From Massilia violaceinigra (lineage in GTDB: Bacteria > Pseudomonadota > Gammaproteobacteria > Burkholderiales > Burkholderiaceae_D), in NCBI RefSeq assembly GCF_002752675.1, contig NZ_CP024608.1, positions 620,001 to 684,000 of the forward strand: a stretch of 64,000 bases of DNA, written 5' to 3'. A program made the position numbers and the translations under genes. The notes under the pieces are model-generated. The model saw nothing but the letters and a program-made list of their open reading frames with translations. It was not told where the DNA came from and ran no database searches. The first letter of the stretch is position 1. The number at the start of each line of letters is the position of its first letter. Shown here piece by piece: positions 19,392-28,278 of this stretch.

Positions 19392-20563
19392 AAGCGACCT
19401 GCTGGCACGGCGTGCGCGATGTGCGCGTCGAACAGGTGCCCGACCCGGGCATCCTCAATCCGGGCGACGCGATCGTCAGAATCACGTCCACCGCCATCTG
19501 CGGCTCCGACCTGCACCTGTACAACGGCGTGGTGCCGGGCATGATGCAGGGCGACATCCTCGGTCACGAATTCATGGGCGAGATTGTCGAGATCGGCTCT
19601 AGTGTCAAGCGCCTCAAGGTGGGCGACCGCGTGGTGGTGCCGTTTCCGATCGCTTGCGGCCAGTGCTTTTTCTGCGAGCAGAAGCTGTTTTCGGTGTGCG
19701 AGAACTCCAATCCGAACGCCTGGCTGGCCGAAAAAATGTGGGGCCACACGACGGCCGGCATCTTCGGCTACTCGCATCTGACGGGCGGCTACGCCGGGGG
19801 GCAGGCCGAGTACGCGCGCGTGCCCTTTGCCGACGTGGGGCCGCTGGTCGTGCCCAGGGAACTGCCCGACGACAAGGTGCTGTTCCTGTCCGACGTGTTG
19901 CCAACCGGCTACATGGCGGCCGAGGCCTGCGACATCGTGCCCGGCGCGGTGGTGGCGGTGTGGGGCTGCGGGCCGGTCGGGCAATTCGCGATCCAGAGCG
20001 CTTACTTGCTCGGGGCCGAGCGCGTCATCGCGATCGACCATTATCCGGACCGGCTCGACATGGCGCGCACGGTCTCGCATGCCGAAACGCTCAATTTCGA
20101 CGAGGTCGATATCGTCGACGCCCTGCGCGACATGACCGGCGGGCGCGGCCCGGATGCCTGCATCGATGCCGTGGGCATGGAAGCGCATGGCGCCGGCATC
20201 GGCTATGTGTACGACCGGGTCAAGCAGGCGATGCGGCTCGAATCGGACCGGCCCACGGCCTTGCGCCAGGCGCTGCTCAGTTGCCGCAACGCCGGGGTGG
20301 TGTCGGTGCCAGGCGTGTACGGCGGCTTCAGCGACAAGATCCCGTTCGGGGCGGTGATGAACCGCGCCCTGACCATCCGCACCGGGCAGTGCCATGTGCA
20401 GCGCTACATGCAACCCTTGCTCGAGCGGGTGGTCAACGGCGAGCTCGATCCGGCCTGCATCATCACGCATCACCTCGACCTGGACGAGGCGCCACAGGGT
20501 TACGCGATGTTCAAGCACAAGCAGGACCGCTGCATCAAGGTCGTCCTGCGTCCGGGTCACTGA
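19388..20563 (+). CDS. Zinc-dependent alcohol dehydrogenase, formaldehyde-dehydrogenase-like
   Basis: A 391-residue MDR-family dehydrogenase from ATG 19388, overlapping the previous stop. Catalytic zinc ligands sit in [14 protein letters not shown] (Cys) and [12 protein letters not shown] (His-Glu). The structural zinc lobe reads [15 protein letters not shown], with four cysteines. The NAD-binding site is [20 protein letters not shown]. The long loop with MEAHG and the [14 protein letters not shown] segment resembles glutathione-independent formaldehyde dehydrogenases and related threonine-type enzymes. The physiological alcohol is not evident. Cytoplasmic. Confidence 0.9.
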   Translation: MKATCWHGVRDVRVEQVPDPGILNPGDAIVRITSTAICGSDLHLYNGVVPGMMQGDILGHEFMGEIVEIGSSVKRLKVGDRVVVPFPIACGQCFFCEQKLFSVCENSNPNAWLAEKMWGHTTAGIFGYSHLTGGYAGGQAEYARVPFADVGPLVVPRELPDDKVLFLSDVLPTGYMAAEACDIVPGAVVAVWGCGPVGQFAIQSAYLLGAERVIAIDHYPDRLDMARTVSHAETLNFDEVDIVDALRDMTGGRGPDACIDAVGMEAHGAGIGYVYDRVKQAMRLESDRPTALRQALLSCRNAGVVSVPGVYGGFSDKIPFGAVMNRALTIRTGQCHVQRYMQPLLERVVNGELDPACIITHHLDLDEAPQGYAMFKHKQDRCIKVVLRPGH

Positions 20564-20756
20564 CGGCACGCTTGAGAGGGTGGCGGTGTCATGTTTGTCC
20601 ACGGCCGGTATCGAATATCGCTACCGGCGAAGGCGTTTACTTTTTTGAAACCTGGGTACCTATACTGCGACCCAACCGAATTTGCAGTGCGTCAGCCAGA
20701 CTGGATGACGCTGCAGAGACGGGTTGCAGTGCGTTCTTACTCAGGAGATTGGTAAC

Positions 20757-21212
20757 ATGGTCAAGGCAAAACATATTCTGGCATTGGTAGCGGTATCGAG
20801 CCTGCTGTCGGCATGCTACGTCGTTCCGATCGATCAATATCCGCCGCGCGGCAACGGCAACTACCATAACAACAACGGCGGCGGCGTGGCCATCGTGCCG
20901 GTGCCGGCCGTGCGCCCGGTTTATACGGCGCGCCTGTATCCCGCCAACGACGAGGCATCGCGCCTTGGCCGTATTTCCGGCACGATCAGCAATCCTGAAC
21001 GCGGCCATGGCGAATTTTCGTTCGCTGTCGGTGGCGAGGCATTTTCCGGCGAAGCGACACGCGACCCGGGCGCGACCAAAGGCGTGGCCAACGCGTCCGG
21101 CAACCGCGGCGGCTACACGCGCTGCGATTACGTCATGACCCGCGCCGAAATGGGTTCCGGCACCTGCGTGTTTTCCAATGGCGCCCGTTTCGACATGCAC
21201 ATCACGCAGTAA
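20757..21212 (+). CDS. Small outer-membrane lipoprotein, hypothetical
   Basis: A 151-residue protein started at ATG 20757 after CAGGAGA. The signal peptide ends in the lipobox LLSAC (MVKAKHILALVAVSSLLSAC). The mature part has a Pro/Asn-rich stretch (YPPRGNGNYHNNNGGG) and a C-terminal domain with GEFSFAVGGEAFSGEATRD and TRCDYVMTRAEMGSGTC, the latter with two cysteines. A possible promoter lies upstream (TATACT at 20661-20666). The function is unknown. A 24-bp minisatellite begins just after its stop. Confidence 0.7.
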   Translation: MVKAKHILALVAVSSLLSACYVVPIDQYPPRGNGNYHNNNGGGVAIVPVPAVRPVYTARLYPANDEASRLGRISGTISNPERGHGEFSFAVGGEAFSGEATRDPGATKGVANASGNRGGYTRCDYVMTRAEMGSGTCVFSNGARFDMHITQ

Positions 21213-21226
21213 GCGGCAGCGGGGCG

Positions 21227-21394
21227 GCAACCGCAGCGAGCGGCACCGCGGTTGCAGCACCAATCAGCACAGCAGTTGCAGCGCCGATCAGAACGGCAGT
21301 TGCAGTAGCAATCAGCACAGCAGTTGCAGCACCAATCAGTACGGCAGTTGCAGTAGCAATCAGCACAGCGGTTACCGCAGCACTCAGCAAAGCG
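21227..21394. repeat. 24-bp tandem repeat (minisatellite), about seven copies
   Basis: Units of exactly 24 bases begin at 21251, 21275, 21299, 21323, 21347 and 21371, with a degenerate copy at 21227. A typical unit starts GTTGCAGCACCAATCAGCAC. Copies alternate between two variants (GTTGCAGCACC and GTTGCAGTAGC), suggesting a 48-bp higher-order unit. The array is open in several frames on both strands, so openness does not prove coding. Units encode an octapeptide such as AVAAPIST on the plus strand or ATAVLIGA on the minus strand. Confidence 0.85.
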
Positions 21395-21841
21395 GTGAAG
21401 CGCTTGGTGCTATTCCAGTTGGTCCGTTCATTGCTGCATGTCCGCCACATCGTTCATCAGCTGCGTGCAATGCGATGTTCGCGCCCGGCTGTCGCGTCGC
21501 CAGCGTCCGGATCGGACACCGCCGGCGTCGCCGTACGATGGCCGGCGTGGTGGCAACGCATTCCCCCCTCCAGCCCCGCGCGCGCCAGCAGGCTGTTTAG
21601 TGCTCCCCGCTAAACTTCGGCAACAATCCCTATCCGCATTGACGGCGCCAAAAACGCCAGCCAAAATATTTCCATAAATACAAAAATTGCGCGTCCGGGA
21701 CAGGGCCGCGAACGACGAATCCCCACAGGAGACAGTCTGGCGAATGCCGCGCGCGTTTGCTTGTCCGTCTGCCGAGCTTCTTCATCTGAATGCGAGGATC
21801 GCGCGCTGTCGCGGTCCCAGGAAAACCATTAAGGAGACACG
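21395..21841. other. Non-coding stretch between minisatellite and GH9 gene
   Basis: About 450 bases with no gene I can support. It carries the leader of the GH9 gene, whose ribosome site (AAGGAGACAC) lies directly before 21842. Fragments of open frame here run out of the repeat and have no start signals. No clear hairpin was found. Confidence 0.45.
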
Positions 21842-23866
21842 ATGAACACCGGTAATACGACAAACAAACGGCGCAAATTCCTGCTGGCGACGGGCGCCCT
21901 GATCCCCATGGGCCTGATCGGATGCGGCGGCGGCTCGGCGCCATCTTCCGCGCCGGCGTCCGCCGCGGCGCCGCCACCGCCAGCGCCAGCGTCCGGGTCG
22001 CAGGCCGGGTCAAGGGCACTGGCGAAGTCCTCACCGGCGTCGACCATGACGCTGGGACCGGCCATCGTCGTGGACCAGTTCGGCTACCTGCCGGCCCACG
22101 ACAAGATCGCGGTGGTGCGCAATCCGCAGACCGGGTTCGACGCGGCCGACAGCTTTGCTCCCGGCGCCGTGTACGAGGTGGTCAACGCCGTCACCAACGT
22201 GGTTGTGTTCAGTGGCACACCGGTTGCCTGGAACGGCGGCGCCACCGATGCCACGTCTGGCGACCAGGCATGGCATGTCGATTTCAGCACAGTGACCGCT
22301 CCCGGCCAGTACTTCATTCGCGACACCCAGCGCAACGTGACGTCGCCGGCCTTCAGGATCGCGGCCGACGTCTACAAACCGGTGCTGCGCGCCGCTGTGC
22401 GCTACTTCTATTACCAGCGCGCCGGCATCGCCAAGACTGCGGCGCTGGCCGGCGCCGGCTGGGCCGACGCCGCCTCGCACCTGGGGCCCTTGCAGGACAA
22501 GCAGGCGCGCCTGTTCAGCGCTCCTGGCGATTCCTCGACCGAGCGCGACGTCTCGGGCGGCTGGTACGATGCCGGCGACTACAACAAGTACACGCGCTGG
22601 CACGCCGGCTACCTGATCGACCTGCTGCATGCATTTGCCGACAACCCCGGCATCTGGGGCAAGGATTACAACATTCCCGAATCGGGGAACCAGCACCCCG
22701 ATCTGCTCGACGAAATCAAGTGGGGCATGGATTGGCTGATCAAGATGCAGGAAGCGAGTGGGGCGATGCTATCGATTGCCGGCCTGGCCCATGCCAGCCC
22801 GCCGTCGGCGGCCACTGGCCGGACGCTGTACGGTCCGCCCAATACGTCCGCCACGCTGGCCGCGGCCGGCGCTTTTGCGCTGGGCGCCAAAGTGTTCGGC
22901 GCGCGTGCCGGCCTGTCCAGTTACGGTGCGGGGTTGAAGGCGCGCGCCGAGCGCGCGTGGAACTGGGCTGTCGCCAATCCCGACGTTTTGTTCAAGAACA
23001 ATGACGCCGCGTACAACTCCGTGGGACTGGGTGCCGGCCAGCAAGAAACCGACGATTACGGGCGCCTTGGCCACAAGCTGGCCGCCGCCATCTATCTGTA
23101 TCAACTGACCGGCAAAGCCGTCTACAACAACTTTGTCAACGCACAGTACCTGAACGCGCATTTGTTCGTGTGGTACAACTATGCCTCGCCGTTTGAAGGC
23201 GCACTCCAGCAAGCGCTGCTGCATTACGCCAGCCTGTCCAACGCAACGCCTGCCACGGCCTCTGCCATCCGCACGGCATTTGCCACCGGTATGAACGGTA
23301 CCGACCACTGGACCGCGATGAGCGGCAAGACCGACCCCTACCTGGCCCATCTGCAGGTGTACACCTGGGGCAGCAACGCCATCAAGTCGCAAGAAGGCGC
23401 GATGTTTGCCGCGCTGGCCCATTACGGCCTGGGCACGCGCCCGGCAGCGGCCAACATGAACGCCGCGTCGCACTATATTCACTACCTGCACGGGGTTAAT
23501 CCGCTCGGCAAGGTCTATCTGTCGAACATGGGCACGCTCGGCGCGGAGAATTCGGTCGACCAGTTTTATCACACCTGGTTCGCGCATGGTTCCGCCAAAT
23601 GGGATAGCGTCAAGGAGTCGACCTTCGGCCCGCCGCCGGGGTTTCTGGTGGGCGGCCCGAATCCGAGCTACAACTGGGAAAACGGCTGTCCCGGCCTGCA
23701 TCCGGGCTGCGGCACGGCGGTTCCCGCACCGCCGTTCGGGCAGCCGCCGCAAAAGTCTTATCTCGACTTCAACGATTCGTGGCCGTTGAACTCGTGGTCG
23801 GTGACGGAAAACGCGAACGGCTACCAGAGCGCGTATATCCGCTTGCTGTCACGTTTCGTGTCGTAG
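21842..23866 (+). CDS. Glycoside hydrolase family 9 (endoglucanase/cellodextrinase) lipoprotein
   Basis: A 674-residue protein after AAGGAGACAC. The N-terminus combines a twin-arginine motif (KRRKFLLATGAL) with a lipobox (GLIGC), so it may be a Tat-exported lipoprotein, followed by a Ser/Ala/Pro linker. Residues about 70-170 form an Ig-like CelD_N domain (VVDQFGYLPAHDKIAVV). The GH9 (alpha/alpha)6 domain follows: DVSGGWYDAGDYNKY carries the catalytic base Asp, YLHGVNPLGKVYLSN the middle signature, and SVTENANGYQSAY near the C-terminus the acid Glu. The enzyme would cut beta-1,4-glucans by inversion at the cell surface. It is a single gene. Confidence 0.92.
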   Translation: MNTGNTTNKRRKFLLATGALIPMGLIGCGGGSAPSSAPASAAAPPPPAPASGSQAGSRALAKSSPASTMTLGPAIVVDQFGYLPAHDKIAVVRNPQTGFDAADSFAPGAVYEVVNAVTNVVVFSGTPVAWNGGATDATSGDQAWHVDFSTVTAPGQYFIRDTQRNVTSPAFRIAADVYKPVLRAAVRYFYYQRAGIAKTAALAGAGWADAASHLGPLQDKQARLFSAPGDSSTERDVSGGWYDAGDYNKYTRWHAGYLIDLLHAFADNPGIWGKDYNIPESGNQHPDLLDEIKWGMDWLIKMQEASGAMLSIAGLAHASPPSAATGRTLYGPPNTSATLAAAGAFALGAKVFGARAGLSSYGAGLKARAERAWNWAVANPDVLFKNNDAAYNSVGLGAGQQETDDYGRLGHKLAAAIYLYQLTGKAVYNNFVNAQYLNAHLFVWYNYASPFEGALQQALLHYASLSNATPATASAIRTAFATGMNGTDHWTAMSGKTDPYLAHLQVYTWGSNAIKSQEGAMFAALAHYGLGTRPAAANMNAASHYIHYLHGVNPLGKVYLSNMGTLGAENSVDQFYHTWFAHGSAKWDSVKESTFGPPPGFLVGGPNPSYNWENGCPGLHPGCGTAVPAPPFGQPPQKSYLDFNDSWPLNSWSVTENANGYQSAYIRLLSRFVS

Positions 23867-23999
23867 CCGGACCTGGCTGGCTTGCCTGGTTTTCCCTGAC
23901 GCTATGGTGCTGCCGGCGCACACGTAGCGTCGGCAACGCGCTTGTTCAAGGGATCGCAGGGGAACAGCAGTTGCATCGATGGGGTAGGGCGGACGCCGC

Positions 24000-24491
24000 T
24001 CATTTGCTCAGCAGCACCTTGTAATAGTCGACAACGTTATTGCCTGCACCCTTGCTGATGCGCTGCGACACGTGAGTCCACGGCCAGACGTTGGTCCCCG
24101 ACGTGGTCCGCATCCCCGGTAGCGTTTGCCCTCCCAGCGGAGCCATGCCCCACGTGCCGCCATGTTTGAGGCGAACCACTTCGCCGAGGTAACTGCCATA
24201 CATCCGCGCCACCGCCATGACCTGCTCGTCTGACGGCCGTGGCGATTTGGCCACGTATGACGCGTGGGCGCGCGCCAGCACGGCTTCGAGCTGCACCATG
24301 CTGGCATCGGTGCCGTCGAGCTTGATGCCGAACTGGTCGCGCGCCGTCGCCACCGCTTGCGCGGCGTAGGCGGTGGCGGCGCGCTGGACCGCCGCGTCAG
24401 GCACGAAGTCGGGTTTCGCTTTGTCGGCCGCCAGTGCATTGGCGCCGAACAGCGTGGCGGAGACAAACAGAAGGGCTTTGATCGACGGCAT
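24000..24491 (-). CDS. Periplasmic hypothetical protein
   Basis: A 163-residue protein with a signal peptide (MPSIKALLFVSATLFGANALA). The mature domain is helical, with GDV-like helices (AAQAVATARDQFGIKLDGTD and VMAVARMYGSYLGEVVRLKH), then GTWGMAPLGGQTLPGMRT and WPWTHVSQRISKG. It resembles proteins of unknown function with a conserved YLGE-x-x-R helix. It is convergent with the GH9 gene and apparently monocistronic. Confidence 0.7.
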   Translation of the reverse strand: MPSIKALLFVSATLFGANALAADKAKPDFVPDAAVQRAATAYAAQAVATARDQFGIKLDGTDASMVQLEAVLARAHASYVAKSPRPSDEQVMAVARMYGSYLGEVVRLKHGGTWGMAPLGGQTLPGMRTTSGTNVWPWTHVSQRISKGAGNNVVDYYKVLLSK

Positions 24492-24551
24492 ACGAATTTT
24501 CTAAGAGGAACCAGTCGATTTTAACATCGGCCGCATGGGCCGAATTACCAA

Positions 24552-24655
24552 CCGTCGCCCCCGCGCAGGCGGGAACGCATGCGTTCCCCCCAAGTTCGCT
24601 CCGTAGCCTACGACTGAGCGTAGGACTTGGGCCCCCGCCTGCGCGGGGGCGACGG
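24552..24655. repeat. REP/MITE-like nested palindromic element, copy 1
   Basis: Perfect 22-bp terminal inverted repeats (24552-24573 and 24634-24655) of the form CCGTCGCCCCCGCGCAGGCG plus GG. Inside are a 14-bp palindrome (GAACGCATGCGTTC), a CCCAAGT/ACTTGGG stem and a CCTACG/CGTAGG stem, so the whole element can fold into one long hairpin. A related element occurs at 45836-45915. Elements with CCCGCGcAGGCGGG ends are dispersed in betaproteobacterial genomes. Confidence 0.85.
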
Positions 24656-24716
24656 TATCGCGGCGTATATCAAGTACCTACCTCGACAATGCTGGGCGCG
24701 ATACGGCGCCGTCGGC

Positions 24717-25028
24717 TCAAGCCCCATCCGGCTTGCGCAGCCGGCTCAGCAACTCCTCGACACTGTCGCTCACCGGCAAGCCATGCTGACGCAGCAACTG
24801 CAGATGCAGCACCAGATTCTCCAGCACCAGCTTGGCCGACACCGCCAGCAGGGTCATCAGCCGGTCTTCGGAGCTGAAGTTTTCCATCGCGGCGGCCATC
24901 TCGCACAGGTGCGCCGCCACCAGCTCGCGCAGCTCGGCCTCGCCGAAGGGCAGGTCGGCGAAATCGATGGGGTCTTCGTGCTCGACTTCCAGCATCAGCG
25001 CGGCAAGTTCTTGAGGTTTGATCGGCAT
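24717..25028 (-). CDS. Small hypothetical cytoplasmic protein
   Basis: About 103 residues from ATG 25028 (MPIKPQELAALMLEVEHEDP), chosen because CTGGAG lies seven bases upstream; upstream in-frame starts have no ribosome site. It is acidic and helical (LRELVAAHLCEMAAAMENF; LVLENLVLHLQLLRQHGLPV). No family recognised. It is divergent from the MoaD/ThiS gene at 25148. Confidence 0.6.
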   Translation of the reverse strand: MPIKPQELAALMLEVEHEDPIDFADLPFGEAELRELVAAHLCEMAAAMENFSSEDRLMTLLAVSAKLVLENLVLHLQLLRQHGLPVSDSVEELLSRLRKPDGA

Positions 25029-25147
25029 GTCCGGCTCCAGAGAGTTGACTTGCTTCATTCTAGGCCGACACGCGACAGGCGCGCCGATCCGCGATAAAAT
25101 TAAACAGCTTTGATTCCCCATCGTCGTCACACCTGTGATCGGATGCC

Positions 25148-25417
25148 ATGGCGCGTCTCATTTTCACCCAGCAGCTTGCCCGGTTTACCGCCGTGCCGCA
25201 GGTCGACACCACGGCGGCCACCTTGCGCGGCGGACTAGACACAGCCTTCGCGGCCAATCCTTTGCTGCGTGGTTATGTTCTCGACGATCAAGGCCATCTG
25301 CGCGAAAACGTCGTCGTGTTCATCGATGGGCGCCGCAGCGAAGAACGCATCCGGCTCGACGACCCTCTCACACCCGACAGTACCGTTTACATCCTGCAAG
25401 CACTTTCCGGAGGCTGA
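25148..25417 (+). CDS. MoaD/ThiS-family ubiquitin-like sulfur carrier
   Basis: An 89-residue beta-grasp protein ending in ALSGG, the Gly-Gly tail that MoaD and ThiS use for thiocarboxylate formation. The pattern VVVFIDGRRSEERIRLDDPL and the TVYILQALSGG tail match MoaD/ThiS-like carriers. Two bases separate its stop from the ATG of the BNR-repeat gene, so they are one operon. This carrier plus BNR-repeat pair recurs in proteobacteria. No adenylyltransferase (MoeB/ThiF) is adjacent, so the activating enzyme must be elsewhere. Confidence 0.85.
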   Translation: MARLIFTQQLARFTAVPQVDTTAATLRGGLDTAFAANPLLRGYVLDDQGHLRENVVVFIDGRRSEERIRLDDPLTPDSTVYILQALSGG

Positions 25418-25419
25418 CA

Positions 25420-26508
25420 ATGCATGCGCGTGCCTATCTTTCCACCCGCAAGGGCCTGTTTGAATTACAGCGCGCCAGCGCGGGATGGGAAATCGGTCCC
25501 AGCCACTTCCTGGGCGAGCCGGTCTCGATCGCGCTGGCCGATCCGCGCGACGGCGCCCTGTACGCGGCACTCAACCTCGGCCACTTCGGCGTCAAGCTGC
25601 ACCGCAAGGATGCCGGCAGCGAGGTCTGGACCGAGATTGCCGCGCCCGCCTATCCACCCAAGCCGGAATACAGCACCGATAAAATCGAGTGGAAAAACAG
25701 GCTGATCTGGTCGCTGGAAGCGGGCGGGGCCGACCAGCCCGGCGTGCTGTGGGCCGGCACCCTGCCGGGCGGCCTGTTCCGCTCAAACGACCGCGGCGCC
25801 TCGTGGGAACTGGTGCGTTCCCTGTGGGACGTGCCCCAGCGCGCCGAATGGTTCGGCGGCGGTTATGACGTGCCCGGCATTCACAGCATCTGCGTCGATC
25901 CGCGCAACAGCGACCACGTGCTGGTCGGCGTCTCTTGCGGCGGCGTCTGGCGCACGGAAGATGGCGGCGCCAGCTGGACCATCAGCGCCACCGGCATGCG
26001 CGCCGACTACATGCCGCCCGAGCTCAACGAAAATGAAGCCGTGCAAGATCCGCACCGCATCGTGCGCTCCAACGGCGACCCTGATGTGCTGTGGTGCCAG
26101 CACCATAACGGCATCTGGCGCTCCGGCGACAACGGCCACCACTGGACGGAAATTACCCGGGCGCCGCTGTCGAACTTCGGCTTTGCCGTGGCAGTCCATC
26201 CGCGCGATGGCGGCACGGCCTGGTTTGCACCGGCCGAGGCCGACCAGCGCCGCATTCCGGTCGGCGCCGCCATGGCGGTTACCCGCACCCATGACGGAGG
26301 CAACAGTTTCAAGGTAACGAACGTCGGCTTGCCGCAGCAGCATTGCTACGACCTGGTCTACCGCCACGGCCTGGCGGTGGCCGACGATGGCGCCACCTTG
26401 CTGATGGCATCCACCAGCGGCGGCGTGTGGATGTCCGACAATGCCGGCGACAGCTGGCACACGCTGTCGACCACCATGCCGCCTGTTTATGCGGCGTGTT
26501 TCGCCTGA
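25420..26508 (+). CDS. BNR-repeat beta-propeller protein (sialidase-like fold)
   Basis: A 362-residue protein from ATG 25420, without a signal peptide. It has several BNR/Asp-box-like repeats (SNDRGASWELV, TEDGGASWTIS, SGDNGHHWTEI, SDNAGDSWHTL) that form a propeller of the sialidase/photosystem-stability (YCF48) kind. The catalytic residues of true sialidases are not apparent, so a glycosidase role is doubtful. It is co-transcribed with the MoaD/ThiS protein. Its last 22 bases overlap the end of the TetR gene on the opposite strand. Confidence 0.83.
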   Translation: MHARAYLSTRKGLFELQRASAGWEIGPSHFLGEPVSIALADPRDGALYAALNLGHFGVKLHRKDAGSEVWTEIAAPAYPPKPEYSTDKIEWKNRLIWSLEAGGADQPGVLWAGTLPGGLFRSNDRGASWELVRSLWDVPQRAEWFGGGYDVPGIHSICVDPRNSDHVLVGVSCGGVWRTEDGGASWTISATGMRADYMPPELNENEAVQDPHRIVRSNGDPDVLWCQHHNGIWRSGDNGHHWTEITRAPLSNFGFAVAVHPRDGGTAWFAPAEADQRRIPVGAAMAVTRTHDGGNSFKVTNVGLPQQHCYDLVYRHGLAVADDGATLLMASTSGGVWMSDNAGDSWHTLSTTMPPVYAACFA

Positions 26509-27110
26509 GCGAAGTAGCTCAGGAACATGCTGACGGCGGCGTCGACCACGGCGGCGTGCAGTTCCGGCGCCAGCGGTGGCGCGCCCATGGTCACCTGCGG
26601 CCAGAACGCCATTGCCTTGACCTGACCCTGCAGCAGGGTGGCGGCAAACACCGGGTCGCACTCCTTGAGTTTGCCGTCGGCCAGGGCCGCGCGGATCCAG
26701 CGCGTGACCCCTTCTTCGCGCTCGCCCAGGCGCGCCACGATGGCGCGCGCCCGCTCCGGTGCGTGCATGCCCTCGGCAATGGCTACCCGCGCCAGGTCGA
26801 GAAAGTCGCGGTCGGCCATCGCGCGCACTTTGATGGTCATCAGTTCGGTCAACTGCGCGCGCAGGCTGGCGTCGCTGCGATAAGCCAAGTCCAGTTCGGC
26901 AGCGCTGCGCTCGAACAATTGCACCAGCGTCTCGGCGAATAAATCATCCTTGCTGGGGAAGTGGTTGTAGACCGTGCGTTTCGACACGCCGGCGTCGGCG
27001 GCGATCTTGTCCATGCTGCTCGCTTCGAAGCCGCAAGTACGGAATTGTTCGGCGGCGGCGGCCAGGATGGCCAGGCGTTTACGGTCGGTCAGGCGTTGGG
27101 GTGCGTTCAT
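26487..27110 (-). CDS. TetR-family transcriptional regulator
   Basis: A 207-residue repressor. The N-terminal helix-turn-helix reads ILAAAAEQFRTCGFEASSMD followed by KIAADAGVSKRTVYNHFPSK. The C-terminal domain is a helical ligand-binding and dimerisation region. It is divergent from the MBL-fold hydrolase gene, with an 82-base gap holding a 15-base palindrome (27154-27168). It probably represses that gene and itself; similar TetR-hydrolase pairs are common. Confidence 0.9.
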   Translation of the reverse strand: MNAPQRLTDRKRLAILAAAAEQFRTCGFEASSMDKIAADAGVSKRTVYNHFPSKDDLFAETLVQLFERSAAELDLAYRSDASLRAQLTELMTIKVRAMADRDFLDLARVAIAEGMHAPERARAIVARLGEREEGVTRWIRAALADGKLKECDPVFAATLLQGQVKAMAFWPQVTMGAPPLAPELHAAVVDAAVSMFLSYFAQAKHAA

Positions 27111-27132
27111 TCCAATATTTTACACCCGCCAG

Positions 27133-27168
27133 TTTACTTTTCCAAAGAATGAAACTACACTGTGTAGT
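27133..27168 (+). promoter_or_regulatory. Promoter with candidate TetR operator between divergent genes
   Basis: ACTACAC-T-GTGTAGT (27154-27168) is a perfect palindrome around a central T. It overlaps a promoter-like pair, TTTACT (27133-27138) and TACACT (27157-27162), 18 bases apart, directed at the MBL-fold gene. The overlap of palindrome and -10 suggests repression by the adjacent TetR protein. Confidence 0.65.
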
Positions 27169-27192
27169 GTACATTTTTTGATCGGACGCCGC

Positions 27193-28278
27193 ATGCACCG
27201 ACTTTTCCTCAGCCTCATCTTCATAGGGACACTCCTTACCATGGCTTCTTGCACCTTCGGCGGCAGCGCCGCGCCGCGTCACCAGTCGCCCCAGTTCAGC
27301 GAGGGCAAATTCCGCAATCCGGTTCCCATGTTCAAGCAAAGCGCCGTCGACATGGCCGGCATCTTGTGGACCTTTTTGACCGGCAAGAACAAGAACACCG
27401 TGCCGAGCGGCGTGATTCCCGTGCAAGCACTCACCCGCGCCCAGTTGCTGGCGGCGCCCGACAACACCCTGTTCCGTCTCGGCCATTCGACCCTGCTGCT
27501 CAAGCTCGACAATGCCTTTTACCTGACCGATCCGGTGTTTTCCAAGCGCGCCTCGCCGGTGCAGTGGGCTGGCCCCGCGCGCTTTCACCAGCCGCCGATC
27601 AGCATCGAGGAATTGCCGCCGCTCAAGGCCGTGATCCTTTCGCACGACCATTACGACCACCTCGACCATGCCTCGATCCTGGCGCTGGCCGCCAAGACCG
27701 AGCAGTTCATCACCCCGCTCGGCGTGGGCGACCGCCTGGTGGACTGGGGCGTCGATGCCGCCAAGGTGAGCCAGCTCGACTGGTGGCAGGAACGCAAGGT
27801 ACGCAATGTGCGCCTCATCGCCACTCCGGCCCAGCACTTTTCCGGACGCGGCGTAAGCGATGGCAACTCCACCCTGTGGGCATCCTGGGTGTTCGAGCAC
27901 AAGGACTTGCGCGTCTTCTTCAGTGGCGACACCGGCTATTTCGACGGTTTCAAGGCCATCGGCGAGAAATTCGGCCCCTTCGACGTGGCCATGCTGGAGA
28001 CCGGCGCCTACGACAAGCAATGGCCCGACGTCCACATGCAGCCGGAAGAAACCCTGCAAGCTTTCCTCGACCTCAAGGGAAAATGGCTGATGCCAGTGCA
28101 TAACGGCACCTTCGACCTCAGCCTGCACCCCTGGCACGAGCCCTTTGATCGCATCGCCGCGCTCGCCACCGCGCGTGGGGTGCCCCTGACTACCCCGGAA
28201 ATGGGGCAGGCACTCGACCTCAAGACCCCGGCACCGGGCAAGGCGTGGTGGAAACGGGTCGATCCCACGCCGGGCTGA
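27193..28278 (+). CDS. MBL-fold metal-dependent hydrolase, RomA/NAPE-PLD-like lipoprotein
   Basis: A 361-residue protein read from ATG 27193. The N-terminus has a signal with a possible lipobox (LLTMASC). The metallo-beta-lactamase metal motif is SHDHYDHLDH (HxHxDH), with a further His in TPAQHFSGRG and an Asp in FFSGDTGYFDGF. The GHSTLLLKLDN and WPDVHMQPEETLQAF segments are typical of the RomA/NAPE-phospholipase D-like group. Probable outer-membrane or periplasmic phosphodiesterase-type enzyme of unknown substrate. Likely controlled by the divergent TetR gene. Confidence 0.87.
   Translation: MHRLFLSLIFIGTLLTMASCTFGGSAAPRHQSPQFSEGKFRNPVPMFKQSAVDMAGILWTFLTGKNKNTVPSGVIPVQALTRAQLLAAPDNTLFRLGHSTLLLKLDNAFYLTDPVFSKRASPVQWAGPARFHQPPISIEELPPLKAVILSHDHYDHLDHASILALAAKTEQFITPLGVGDRLVDWGVDAAKVSQLDWWQERKVRNVRLIATPAQHFSGRGVSDGNSTLWASWVFEHKDLRVFFSGDTGYFDGFKAIGEKFGPFDVAMLETGAYDKQWPDVHMQPEETLQAFLDLKGKWLMPVHNGTFDLSLHPWHEPFDRIAALATARGVPLTTPEMGQALDLKTPAPGKAWWKRVDPTPG

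Noticed and set aside
21227..21394. CRISPR array
   Set aside because: Units are directly tandem without spacers and no cas genes are present.
21202..21450. 82-codon hydrophobic-repeat open frame on the minus strand
   Set aside because: Openness follows from the 24-bp repeat; no ribosome site, and the plus strand is equally open. Kept only as a repeat.
24552..24655. Rho-independent terminator of the minus-strand gene at 24000-24491 or of 24717-25028
   Set aside because: Stem is much longer than a terminator, has no T-run, and recurs at 45836, so it is a dispersed repeat.
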